Assembly: GCA_000411415.1 (NCBI GenBank)
Contig: KE150450.1
Span: 1-45,044 of the forward strand
From: Actinomyces sp. HPA0247
GTDB taxonomy: Bacteria > Actinomycetota > Actinomycetes > Actinomycetales > Actinomycetaceae
Direction of reading: 5' to 3'
DNA length: 45,044 nt
Shown: piece after piece, positions 26,751 through 34,503 of the stretch
Layout of the letters: every line of letters starts with the position of its first letter
How positions within the stretch are numbered: position 1 is the first letter of the stretch
The notes under the pieces: model-generated
Told to the model about the DNA's origin: nothing
What the model saw: only the letters and a program-made list of their open reading frames with translations
Database searches by the model: none
Program-made: the position numbers and the translations under genes

Positions 26751-29700
26751 TCACAGCCCTCCGAGTCCGGAGAAGCGTTCGACCCAGGTGCGCAGGGCGT
26801 CGAGGACACGCGAGCGGATGGCTTCGCGGCTGCCACCGCCGCCGAAGCGGCGGGCCGGCGGAAGGATCGAGGACAGGCCGGTTCCTTCGTCGGGGACGTA
26901 GCCCTCGCGCAGGGAGTCGTACGCGAAGTCCCGTGCGCCCTCGCCGAGGCGTTCGGCCTCGATGATTGCGTCGAGTTCACTGTCGCGCTTGGCGGCGATG
27001 AAGGACTCGAACTCTGTGGGGACGTCCCCATTGAGGGAGACCCGGCGGAAGAACTCTTCGATGAGGTCGCGCTTGCCGCGCAGGGCGGGTGACGAAGCAA
27101 GGGCGCGCATGATTTCGACGGGAATTTCCCGGTCGTCGCCATCCCCGCGCTCGCCCCGATGGTGTTCGACGAGCATGAGGATGTAGTCGACGTTGATGTC
27201 GACCTGCTTGACGAGTTCCATTTCGAAGACGAGGTCGTCGGCGATCGGTTCCTTTTCCACCTTCGAGCGCTCGCGCGCCTCGTGATAAAGGTCCAGGTAT
27301 ACGCTCCTGTAGTCTTCGAGCTCGCGCGGGGCGATCGTATCGTCGCTCTCGAAGTCGTCGAAGGACGTGAGGATGTTGCGCAGGCGCAGGACCTGCCCCA
27401 TGAGGTCGATGAAGCGCTTCTGTTCCTTTTCAGAGGCGATCGATCCGATGGGCAGCGGGAAGTCGATGCGAAGCTGCTCGATGGTCTCGAGATAGGTGGA
27501 CAGGTACTCGCCGTATGGGCGCAGGAGGACCTGGCCGCGCGCCTCTTTGTTGCCGAAGAGAGCGATCGCGTCTTCGGTGGCCTGTTCAAGGTTGCGGAAG
27601 CAGACGATGTTTCCGTATGTCTTAACCGAGTTGAGGATTCGGTTCGTGCGCGAGAAGGCTTGGATGAGGCCGTGGGCGCGCAGGTTCTTGTCGACCCACA
27701 GGGTGTTGAGGGACTTGGAGTCGAAGCCGGTGAGGAACATGTCGACGACGATGACCAGGTCGATGCGTCGTTCAGCGAGAGCTGTTGACAGGCTCGTGTA
27801 GTATCCCTCGAATCCCGAGGCGTCAGTGCCGAAGCTGGCCCCGAACTGCTTGTTGTAGTCGGCAATCGCCTCGTCGAGGAAGGCACGGTCGTCCTGGGAG
27901 AGGGCCGAGGGGTCCATGGATTCTTCGGAGAGTAGACCGGTGCCCGGCGCCTCGGCATTTGGCGCGTATGAGTAGATGATTCCGACGCTGAGCCTGCGTG
28001 CCTCCGGCAGATCAGCCTGTTGGCGCTTGAACTCCTGGTAGTAGGCGCGGGCGGCCTTGATGGAGGAGGTAGCGAACAGGGAGTTGAAACCGTTGACGCG
28101 CCGTTCCTTGTACTGGAAGGAGGCGTGCCTCTTCGTCTTTTGGTCGAAGTGTTCGAGGATGTAGGAGACCACGGCCGAGATACGCTGCGGGTTCATGTAG
28201 GCGCTGTCGGTATCGATGCCTTCGACGTCGTGGTTGTCGATGCCGTCTCGCACGCGGAACGAGTTGAGGTAGTCGACGCGGAACGGCAGGACGGTCTTGT
28301 CTCGGATGGCGTCGACGATAGTGTAGGAGTGCAGCTGGGCGCCGAAGGCCTGCTCGGTGGTGCGTAGGTTTGCTTTGCCGGAGCTGGAGGCGTTTTCCGC
28401 GAAGATGGGCGTTCCGGTGAAGCCGAAGAGGTGGTAGTTGCGGAAGGCACGCGTGATGTCGGTGTGCATGTCGCCGAACTGGCTGCGGTGACATTCATCG
28501 AAGACGAGGACGACATGCCCGGAGTAGATGGCGTGCCCGCGGTGGCTCTTGACGAAGGTCGCGAGCTTTTGGATGGTGGTGACGATGATCGGTGTGGACG
28601 GGTCGTTGATCTGGTTGGCGAGCTGGCGTGTGGACTGGTTGGCGGAGACGGTTCCCTCGGCGAAGGCGTTATATTCGCGGATGGTCTGATGGTCGAGGTC
28701 CTTGCGGTCAACCACGAAGAGAACCTTGTCGACTCCCTCCATGCCCGCGGCGAGCTTCGCGGTCTTGAAGGACGTGAGGGTCTTTCCGGAGCCGGTGGTG
28801 TGCCAGATGTATCCGCCGGCTGCGACGGTGCCCGTCTGGTTGTTCATGCTGGAGGTCTTGATGCGCTGGAGGATCGCTTCGGTTGCGGCGATCTGGTAGG
28901 GGCGCATCACGAGGAGTTCATCGCGGGTGTTGAGCACGCAGTAGCGCGTGAGGATGGAGAGGATCGTGCGCTTGGCCAGGAATGTGGCGGCGAAGTCGGT
29001 GAGGTCAGGGATCTGATTGTTGGCGGCATCGGTCCACCACATGGTGAATTCGTAGGATCGCGCGTTGGCGGCGGCAACCTGCCGGCGTGTGCCCTGGTTT
29101 TCGGTGATGTGCTGGAGGCGCACGGTGTTGGAGTAGTACTTGGTGTGGGCACCGTTGGAGATGACGAAGATTTGCACGTAGCCGAAGAGTCCGTCGCCGG
29201 CGCCCGCGTGGAAGGAGTCGCGCTGGTATCGGTCGATCTGGTTGAAAGCTTCGCGCAGTTCTTTGCCGCGCCGCTTGAGTTCGATGTGGACCAAGGGCAG
29301 GCCGTTGACGAGGATGGTGACGTCGTATCGATTAGAGCGTGCGCCGGTGTCGATGGCGTACTGGCGAATCACCTGCACCTTGTTGCGGTGAATGTTGATC
29401 TTGTCGATGAGACTGATGTTTTTGGGGGTGCCGTCGTCACGGATAAGGACCTGCACGTGGTCTTCCTGGATGCGGCGGGCTTTAGCGACGACGGGGTTCC
29501 CATCAGTAGAGGGGGCGTCAACGATCGAGTGACGGTAAAAGCGCTTCCATTCTTCGTCGCTGAACCGGTAGTCATTGAGGGCCTCGAGCTGGACGCGCAG
29601 GTTCGCTTCGAGGCCGTCACGATCGTGGATATCCACGTATTCGTAGGCCTGAGCGCACAGCTGTTTAATGAGGTCGTCCTCGAGAGCGGCTTCGCTCTGG

Positions 29701-29804
29701 TAGTCCTGCTCCTCGTCACGGGTCGGGTGATAGAGGCCGACGACCGTGAATTCGTCGGAGACGACGACGGGTTCGATGCGGGGGCGAGGTGCGGCGGTGG
29801 ACAC
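26751..29804 (-). CDS. hsdR: Type I restriction enzyme, R (endonuclease/motor) subunit
   Basis: Motor and nuclease subunit of the type I system: it translocates unmethylated DNA and cuts it far from the recognition site. The 1017-residue protein has an N-terminal PD-(D/E)xK nuclease (YDVTILVN...HIELK, about 155-180), then the SF2 helicase with Walker A TTGSGKT (near 335) and motif II DECHRSQ (near 435), FTGTP (near 462), and the coiled C-terminal domain that binds the methylase. GTG at 29804 has AAGGAA seven bases upstream; ATG at 29831 has no site. It is read in the same direction as hsdM-hsdS but separated from them by two oppositely oriented small genes and a terminator, so it needs its own promoter. 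Confidence 0.93.
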   Translation of the reverse strand: MSTAAPRPRIEPVVVSDEFTVVGLYHPTRDEEQDYQSEAALEDDLIKQLCAQAYEYVDIHDRDGLEANLRVQLEALNDYRFSDEEWKRFYRHSIVDAPSTDGNPVVAKARRIQEDHVQVLIRDDGTPKNISLIDKINIHRNKVQVIRQYAIDTGARSNRYDVTILVNGLPLVHIELKRRGKELREAFNQIDRYQRDSFHAGAGDGLFGYVQIFVISNGAHTKYYSNTVRLQHITENQGTRRQVAAANARSYEFTMWWTDAANNQIPDLTDFAATFLAKRTILSILTRYCVLNTRDELLVMRPYQIAATEAILQRIKTSSMNNQTGTVAAGGYIWHTTGSGKTLTSFKTAKLAAGMEGVDKVLFVVDRKDLDHQTIREYNAFAEGTVSANQSTRQLANQINDPSTPIIVTTIQKLATFVKSHRGHAIYSGHVVLVFDECHRSQFGDMHTDITRAFRNYHLFGFTGTPIFAENASSSGKANLRTTEQAFGAQLHSYTIVDAIRDKTVLPFRVDYLNSFRVRDGIDNHDVEGIDTDSAYMNPQRISAVVSYILEHFDQKTKRHASFQYKERRVNGFNSLFATSSIKAARAYYQEFKRQQADLPEARRLSVGIIYSYAPNAEAPGTGLLSEESMDPSALSQDDRAFLDEAIADYNKQFGASFGTDASGFEGYYTSLSTALAERRIDLVIVVDMFLTGFDSKSLNTLWVDKNLRAHGLIQAFSRTNRILNSVKTYGNIVCFRNLEQATEDAIALFGNKEARGQVLLRPYGEYLSTYLETIEQLRIDFPLPIGSIASEKEQKRFIDLMGQVLRLRNILTSFDDFESDDTIAPRELEDYRSVYLDLYHEARERSKVEKEPIADDLVFEMELVKQVDINVDYILMLVEHHRGERGDGDDREIPVEIMRALASSPALRGKRDLIEEFFRRVSLNGDVPTEFESFIAAKRDSELDAIIEAERLGEGARDFAYDSLREGYVPDEGTGLSSILPPARRFGGGGSREAIRSRVLDALRTWVERFSGLGGL

Positions 29805-29833
29805 TCGCGTTCCTTTCTCTACGGGTCTCATTC

Positions 29834-29845
29834 ACGAGGCCGGGG
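29834..29845 (+). repeat. ACGAGGCCGGGG motif copy upstream of hsdR
   Basis: Exact copy in the divergent gap between hsdR and the Panacea gene, preceded by CATTC as in several other copies. No hairpin partner is nearby. Confidence 0.75.
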
Positions 29846-29974
29846 CTGGCACGCGGGAGGCTTCCCTCCCGTCTGGTGACGTTGATCCGATGCTAACGTC
29901 ACCCACCGTCATCTGCGTCCAGGCTCTCCCGGCGGCGTCAGCTGAAAGACAAACCTGAAGCCTGTTCAACCCGA

Positions 29975-30003
29975 CTGATATAGCCATGAACGCCGAGTAT
30001 AAT
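29975..30003 (+). promoter_or_regulatory. Promoter of the Panacea gene
   Basis: Perfect -10 TATAAT (29998-30003) with CTGATA (29975-29980) 17 bases upstream. Transcription would start near 30010, giving a leader of about 25 bases with GAGGAGG at 30021-30027. Confidence 0.7.
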
Positions 30004-30035
30004 CGCGTGGCAACTACGCAGAGGAGGACACTAAC

Positions 30036-30485
30036 ACGGCACGGTCAATCGTTGATGTTGCAGCCTACATCCTGCAGCGTACCAATACGGTACCGACAAT
30101 GAAGCTCCAGAAGCTTGCCTTCTATTCTCAAGCTCAGCACCTCGCTCAGTACGGGTCCTCCCTCTTCCCTGAGGACTTTGAGGCGTGGCGCGGTGGCCCC
30201 GTTGCCCCCGAGCTCTATGCACTGCATCGCGGCATGTTCCTGATTCGTCCGGGCGAACTGGTGTCCGGCGACTCGTCTGCTCTCGCCGATGTTGAACGCG
30301 CTCTCATCGATGGCGTGTGTTCTGCGCTGGGCGACATGACAGGTGCCGAGCTGAGTGAACGGACGCACCTTGAATCGCCCTGGCTGAATGCACGCAAGGG
30401 ACTGGCGCCATCCGCTCCCTCGAATGCAGTTATCACGCAGGAAGCAATGCACAGCTACTACCTGGAACACCCCGTTTTCGCATGA
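30036..30485 (+). CDS. Panacea-domain (SocA-like) protein with apparent ACG start
   Basis: A 149-residue protein of the Panacea/SocA-like family (formerly DUF4065), which includes antitoxins and proteolytic adaptors. Recognised by DVAAYILQR, then MKLQKLAFYSQAQHLAQYG, FEAWRGGPVAPELYA, and a helical C-terminus. The conserved family start (about 20 residues before MKLQKL) is present in frame, yet no ATG, GTG or TTG occurs between the stop at 30000 and the internal ATG 30099. ACG at 30036 sits eight bases after a strong GGAGG and gives MARSIVDVAAYIL if read as Met. The conservative alternative is a truncated start at 30099. No toxin gene of normal size adjoins it. It lies between hsdR and hsdS on the opposite strand. 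Confidence 0.75.
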   Translation, partial: TARSIVDVAAYILQRTNTVPTMKLQKLAFYSQAQHLAQYGSSLFPEDFEAWRGGPVAPELYALHRGMFLIRPGELVSGDSSALADVERALIDGVCSALGDMTGAELSERTHLESPWLNARKGLAPSAPSNAVITQEAMHSYYLEHPVFA

Positions 30486-30961
30486 TTGTCTAACGGCACC
30501 CTATTGCTCTGGTGCCACTGTGGACACTAAAATGACCACCAGGGCAAGGGCTGAAACGGGTACGAAGCAGATCACCTGCAGACGACGACCGCGAAACCTG
30601 ACAAAACAGGGCCTCGTAATAGTCCACTCGTGGACGGCAAGCTGAAGTCACGCCCTTGTGTTTCCCCTCGCGCACGCGCGAGGGGAAACACAACTATTCG
30701 GAGGCTCTGTTGAGGAAATCGCTAACCACAAACAACGAGTCCTGCACGTAATTCCCCAGCCAAGCTCCTGCTGCCCGAAGTCTTTTCCGCGGAATGTCAA
30801 CGTCTAGGGAAATCACTTCACAAGCCGTGGAAGAGAATTACGTGCGAAGTTAAAGAGGATGCACGGAATCGAGCACCAGCTGTTCGTCATTTGCTGATGG
30901 ACTGGACGCAGATGTGCATGCCTCCTCCTACCCTACCTACGTGGAAGGAAGGAGGTGACAA
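30486..30961. other. Non-coding stretch after the Panacea gene
   Basis: 476 bases with no convincing gene on either strand. It holds a small hairpin right after the Panacea stop (GGCACC...GGTGCC, 30495-30516), a strong perfect hairpin at 30658-30691, and AT-richer sequence leading to the DUF2188 gene. The length leaves room for a regulatory RNA, but none is recognised. Confidence 0.55.
30658..30691. repeat. Strong perfect hairpin in the Panacea-DUF2188 gap
   Basis: Perfect inverted repeat: GTGTTTCCCCTCGCG and its complement, 15 bases each, around CACG. It lacks a T run on either side, so a classic intrinsic terminator is doubtful; rho-independent stopping, an RNA element or a protein site are all possible. 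It resembles a type I-E CRISPR repeat only superficially. Confidence 0.7.
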
Positions 30962-31189
30962 ATGAACATTCGAGAAGTACGCCGACATGGCGACGGATGG
31001 GGTGTTTTCGATCCGAACGCATCCAGAGCATCCGCGGTTGAACCTACACAGGCAGCTGCTCAACAGCGCGCACGCGACATTCTGGCTAATCGCGGTGGCG
31101 GCGAGATGCGGACGCGAGGAGAGAACGGGAAAATCCGCGCCCAGGACACCATCAAGCCTGGGAACGATCCCCGTCGAAGCAGGGGCTAG
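30962..31189 (+). CDS. DUF2188 protein
   Basis: A 75-residue protein with the DUF2188 layout: an N-terminal WGVFDPNASRAS strand pair, the helix TQAAAQQRARDILANRGGGE, and a glycine-basic tail ending near GKIRAQDTIKPGNDPRRSRG. Family members occur scattered near mobile and defence genes; function unknown. It has an unusually strong ribosome site, GGAAGGAGGTGA (30946-30957), which nearly matches the whole 16S tail, so it should be well translated. Flanked by a long non-coding gap and by a terminator shared with hsdS. Confidence 0.85.
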   Translation: MNIREVRRHGDGWGVFDPNASRASAVEPTQAAAQQRARDILANRGGGEMRTRGENGKIRAQDTIKPGNDPRRSRG

Positions 31190-31194
31190 TTACT

Positions 31195-31229
31195 ACTGAG
31201 GGGGCGGGTCTAACACCCGCCCCCTCAGT
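31195..31229. terminator. Shared terminator between DUF2188 gene and hsdS
   Basis: Perfect 15-base inverted repeat (ACTGAGGGGGCGGGT and complement) with loop CTAAC, followed by TCATTATTC. It lies between convergent genes and closes hsdM-hsdS, separating it from hsdR. Confidence 0.85.
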
Positions 31230-31232
31230 TCA

Positions 31233-32420
31233 TTATTCATGCTTCTTCTCGGGGAAGGACAGCAGGCGATCCCTGTAGTGCTCGTACTGGGTGTGGCGGG
31301 CCGCAATCTCGGCGGGGAGGCCCGACGTAATGTCGTTCACGAGGGCATCGAAGCGATCCAGTAGGTCGGCAATACGATACTGCTCCGACACGCAAGGAAC
31401 AGGAATTTCAACTTCAGCAACACGTCGAACCGATAGCCCCGGCTGCGCCGATTTCGTTGCGTACTGACTGAGATTAGCCACAACAAGTGAGTGGTACAAC
31501 CATCGCTGGGAGAGCTCGACCCTAGGGGTAACAACTACTGCGTGCTCCGTCGCAAAGAATGGGCCAAAGGCATACGTTACGTTCCCGCAGAGCGCTCCTT
31601 GACGCCCAATAATCGAAGCATCATATTCATGATTCATAGATTGCACATATCCTCGTAAGCCATTAGCTCCATAACATGGGAAAATACAATCAGAATCGGC
31701 TTGTTCAGAAATATACTTGGACGAGATAGAAGTTCCCGCTCTCATGTCAAGCATCTCTCCAAGTTTAACCATTTCAACCGGGCCACGAGCAGCCAGGGAA
31801 TCATATGAGAGCAAGTGGTTACGGTAATGCTCATACTGGGCCCGCCTCGCTTCCAGCTCCGCTTCCAGCTCCGCTTCCAGCGTCGTGAACTGATCCAATA
31901 TTCTCACAATCTCACGCTGGACTTCCACTGGAGGAACCGGAATATCAATTTTGGACAAACTCACAGCAGAGAGCTCAATAACTTTTGTTCCCTGGGCATA
32001 CTTGCGTTTTTTAACAGCAAAGTCATCAGTGCGGAGATAGTAACTAAGAAAGACACTATCAACCGTAAGAGCGCGCACCACAGTTGCATGGCCTCCCGTA
32101 ACCCCCTCTGCTTCACCGAGCCACACGACTCCCTTTCCCACGTCGTCAAGATTTTCACTCGTATTGGCCACCACCAGATCACCCGGATACACGCATGTCA
32201 ATTTATCCGCGTCCTCAGGAGCCAAATAGGCAGCAGCGCACTTCGTATGAATGCCATACTTTGTGAAGATATGGCCGTAATGAATAGCAGGAATACCTTC
32301 ATCGACAAAAAGCTTCTTCGGCATCCCGCTACCACGTTGCAAATCGGCAATCTCTCCCAGGGGTCGATATTCCACCCCGTCCGGGCACAGCTCCGCAATC
32401 AGCTCAGCGAGGCGGCTCAT
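31233..32420 (-). CDS. hsdS: Type I restriction-modification specificity subunit
   Basis: DNA-recognition subunit that directs HsdM and HsdR to a bipartite site. The 395-residue protein has two target-recognition domains, each followed by a matching helical spacer: ILDQFTTLEAELEAELEARRAQYEHYRNHLLS near 190-220 and LLDRFDALVNDI...QYEHYRDRLLSF at the C-terminus. ATG at 32420 overlaps the hsdM stop as ATGA, the start MSRLAELIAEL fits the family; the frame is open further upstream only as an overlap with hsdM. The recognition-domain DNA is clearly AT-richer than the spacers, the usual mosaic from domain exchange. A 12-bp linker repeat is annotated separately. Confidence 0.93.
   Translation of the reverse strand: MSRLAELIAELCPDGVEYRPLGEIADLQRGSGMPKKLFVDEGIPAIHYGHIFTKYGIHTKCAAAYLAPEDADKLTCVYPGDLVVANTSENLDDVGKGVVWLGEAEGVTGGHATVVRALTVDSVFLSYYLRTDDFAVKKRKYAQGTKVIELSAVSLSKIDIPVPPVEVQREIVRILDQFTTLEAELEAELEARRAQYEHYRNHLLSYDSLAARGPVEMVKLGEMLDMRAGTSISSKYISEQADSDCIFPCYGANGLRGYVQSMNHEYDASIIGRQGALCGNVTYAFGPFFATEHAVVVTPRVELSQRWLYHSLVVANLSQYATKSAQPGLSVRRVAEVEIPVPCVSEQYRIADLLDRFDALVNDITSGLPAEIAARHTQYEHYRDRLLSFPEKKHE
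31849..31881 (-). repeat. 12-bp tandem repeats in the HsdS central linker
   Basis: Two full units GCTTCCAGCTCC plus a nine-base partial unit (31849-31860, 31861-31872, 31873-31881). On the coding strand they encode tandem LEAE tetrapeptides between the two recognition domains. In EcoR124I-family HsdS, a change of one 12-bp linker unit is known to alter the spacing of the recognised half-sites. Confidence 0.85.
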
Positions 32421-33997
32421 CGGTCGGCCTCCAGTTCTGCGACGATCGCGTCGATGGAGGCGCGCAGTTCGCGCTGGCGCTCCACGATGCCGGCGATCCG
32501 CGTGTTCAGCTCGACAATGTCCACCTGCTCGCGCGTATCCTCGGGCTCGACGTAGGAGGACACCGACAGGTTCCAATCATTGTCCTTAATGTCGTCGATT
32601 GACACCAAGGCTGCCACGTGGTCCACCGCCTGACGCTCGGACACCAGGGAGAGGATCCGCTGCTGATTCTCCACCGTCAGGCGGTTCTTGTTTCCCTCAC
32701 GCACACATTCGGCGGACGCGTCCACGAAGAGGACACTGTGGTCGGAGCGCGCCTTCTTCAAGACGATGATGCACGTCGCGATCGTCGTCCCAAAGAACAG
32801 GTCCGGCGGCAACTGAATCACCGCATGCACGAAGTTGTTCTCCACCAGGTAACGGCGAATCTTCCCCTCGGCACCGCCGCGGTACAGGACACCCGGGAAC
32901 TCGACGATCGCGGCTGTCCCATCCTCGGCCAGCCAGTGCAGCATGTGCATGGTGAAGGCCAGGTCAGCCTTGGACTTGGGGGCCAGCACACCCGCCGGGG
33001 CGAAGCGCGGATCATTAATAAGAACGATGTCGTCCTTGCCCACCCACTTCGTCGAATACGGCGGATTCGACACGATCGCATCGAAAGGCTGATCGTCCCA
33101 GTGGGCAGGTTCCGTCAGGGTATCCCCCAGCGCAATGTCAAAGTTCGAGAAGTTGACGTCGTGCAGGAACATGTTGATGCGGCACAGGTTGTACGTCGTC
33201 AGGTTGATCTCCTGGCCGAAATACTGGCGACTGCTCGACGGCCCGAGAAGCTTCGCGAACTTCAGGAGCAAGGACCCCGAGCCCGCGCACGGGTCGTACA
33301 CACGCGTCACGTCGGAGCGCCCATCCAGGGCGAGGGTCGCGAGGACCTCTGCGACCTCCTGGGGCGTGTAGAACTCACCGCCCGACTTGCCCGCACTCGA
33401 GGCGTACATGGTCATCAGATACTCGTACGCATCACCGAAGGCGTCGATCTGCGCAGCACCGTGTTCCAGGGGCAGATCGCCGACGGCATCCATGATCTTC
33501 ACGAGTTTCGCGTTGCGCTGGGCGACCGTGTTCCCGAGCTTCGTGGAGTTCACGTCCACATCATCGAAGAGGCCGCGCAGGTCAGACTCGGAGCCGCTGC
33601 CACGCGCCGAGTTTTCAATGAAGCGGAAGGCATAGGCGAGGGTCTCATTCAGATTCTCGTCACCAGCAGCCCGCGCACGCACGTTCCCAAAGAGGTCGGA
33701 AGGGCGGATGAAGAAGCCTTTTTCCTTGACGATGCTCTCACGCGCCGCCTCGGTGTCCTCGTTACTGAGGGTTGCGTAATCGAAGGCCGCCGCCTCCTCG
33801 GGGGTTCCGCCTTCGGCAAGAATCGCCTTACGCTCAGAGGCGTTCACGTAGTCCGTCAGATTCTCCGAAATGAAGCGATAGAACAGGAATCCCAGGACGT
33901 AGCTCTTGAAGTCCCACCCGTCCACACTGCCACGCAGGTCGTTGGCGATACGCCAAATCGTCTTATGCAGCTCCGCTCGCTCGATCACTGCCGCCAC
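32417..33997 (-). CDS. hsdM: Type I restriction-modification DNA methyltransferase subunit
   Basis: N6-adenine methyltransferase that protects host DNA at the HsdS-defined site. The protein begins with the N-terminal helical domain (RAELHKTIWRIANDLRGSVDGWDFKSYVLGFLFYRFISE) and has the SAM motif DPCAGSGSLL near residue 235 and the catalytic NPPY in AIVSNPPYS near 310. With GTG at 33997 it has 526 residues, close to the usual 520; GAGGG lies just upstream. An ATG at 34054 would add 19 poorly conserved residues. First gene of hsdM-hsdS; the stop overlaps the hsdS start. Confidence 0.93.
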   Translation of the reverse strand: MAAVIERAELHKTIWRIANDLRGSVDGWDFKSYVLGFLFYRFISENLTDYVNASERKAILAEGGTPEEAAAFDYATLSNEDTEAARESIVKEKGFFIRPSDLFGNVRARAAGDENLNETLAYAFRFIENSARGSGSESDLRGLFDDVDVNSTKLGNTVAQRNAKLVKIMDAVGDLPLEHGAAQIDAFGDAYEYLMTMYASSAGKSGGEFYTPQEVAEVLATLALDGRSDVTRVYDPCAGSGSLLLKFAKLLGPSSSRQYFGQEINLTTYNLCRINMFLHDVNFSNFDIALGDTLTEPAHWDDQPFDAIVSNPPYSTKWVGKDDIVLINDPRFAPAGVLAPKSKADLAFTMHMLHWLAEDGTAAIVEFPGVLYRGGAEGKIRRYLVENNFVHAVIQLPPDLFFGTTIATCIIVLKKARSDHSVLFVDASAECVREGNKNRLTVENQQRILSLVSERQAVDHVAALVSIDDIKDNDWNLSVSSYVEPEDTREQVDIVELNTRIAGIVERQRELRASIDAIVAELEADR

Positions 33998-34153
33998 TAT
34001 GCCCTCTTTTCTGGGCGAGGAGCTACGACACTCCTCGCTATCTCCATTGCTCAACGTTCACTCACCAACACATGTGAGCGATTCATGTGGCCTAGCTTAC
34101 TGCATAAGCGACCAGCTAAGGGCCGGTAACACACCAATTTCCACCCATCCCAG

Positions 34154-34165
34154 CCCCGGCCTCGT
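34154..34165 (-). repeat. ACGAGGCCGGGG motif copy upstream of hsdM
   Basis: Exact complement copy in the gap, followed by CAATG (CATTG before the motif when read in its own direction), matching the extended form seen at several other copies. Confidence 0.75.
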
Positions 34166-34355
34166 CAATGAAAACAGCACAAGCGAAACGGACTCACAAA
34201 ACCCAACTTTTCAGGATACTCCCCCACCCTCGACCAGTTAGACACTTTCAGAAAATAACAACAGGTTCCCTCAGCCCCTTGCAGCCAAAACAGCAGATCG
34301 CGGACCTAAAAGGCCTGACAAATACTTGGAAATTCAACCGACCCACGATTTTACT

Positions 34356-34413
34356 TGTCCGCACTACGGGACAGTTTTGTTCAGCTTGACCATATTGTCG
34401 GTTAATTTACTGA
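34356..34413 (+). promoter_or_regulatory. Possible operator and promoter of the GH66 gene
   Basis: TGTCC (34356-34360) and GGACA (34369-34373) form an inverted repeat 8 bases apart, just before TTGACC (34386-34391), a good -35. A TACTGA hexamer 16 bases further on could serve as -10. The layout suits repression or activation by a sugar-responsive regulator, but no regulator gene is nearby and the match is weak. Confidence 0.35.
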
Positions 34414-34503
34414 AAAATCGCTTTACCGTTGAATGGGCGCAGTTTCACGCGCATGACTCCCCCACCGGGACGTCTCATCAACGATTACGAGGACACACAC
34501 GTC

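Larger units (their letters stand above)
33998..34503. other. Divergent regulatory gap between hsdM and the GH66 gene
   Basis: 506 bases, AT-richer than the genome average, with no gene apparent. It contains a complement copy of the 12-mer motif (34154-34165), a TGTCC/GGACA inverted repeat and a possible promoter for the GH66 gene. The hsdM promoter must also lie here but was not pinned down. Confidence 0.55.

Noticed and set aside
30515-30535. Insertion-sequence end (GTGGACACTAAAATGACC)
   Set aside because: It resembles some IS3-type ends, but no partner repeat, transposase or target duplication was found.
30658-30691. Possible single CRISPR repeat
   Set aside because: The GTTTCCCC...GGGGAAAC palindrome recalls type I-E repeats, but there is only one copy, no spacers, no cas genes, and the stem is longer than a type I-E repeat.
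30490-30961. Toxin gene downstream of the Panacea gene
   Set aside because: Open frames here are short, overlap the Panacea end, and lack ribosome sites or a recognisable domain.
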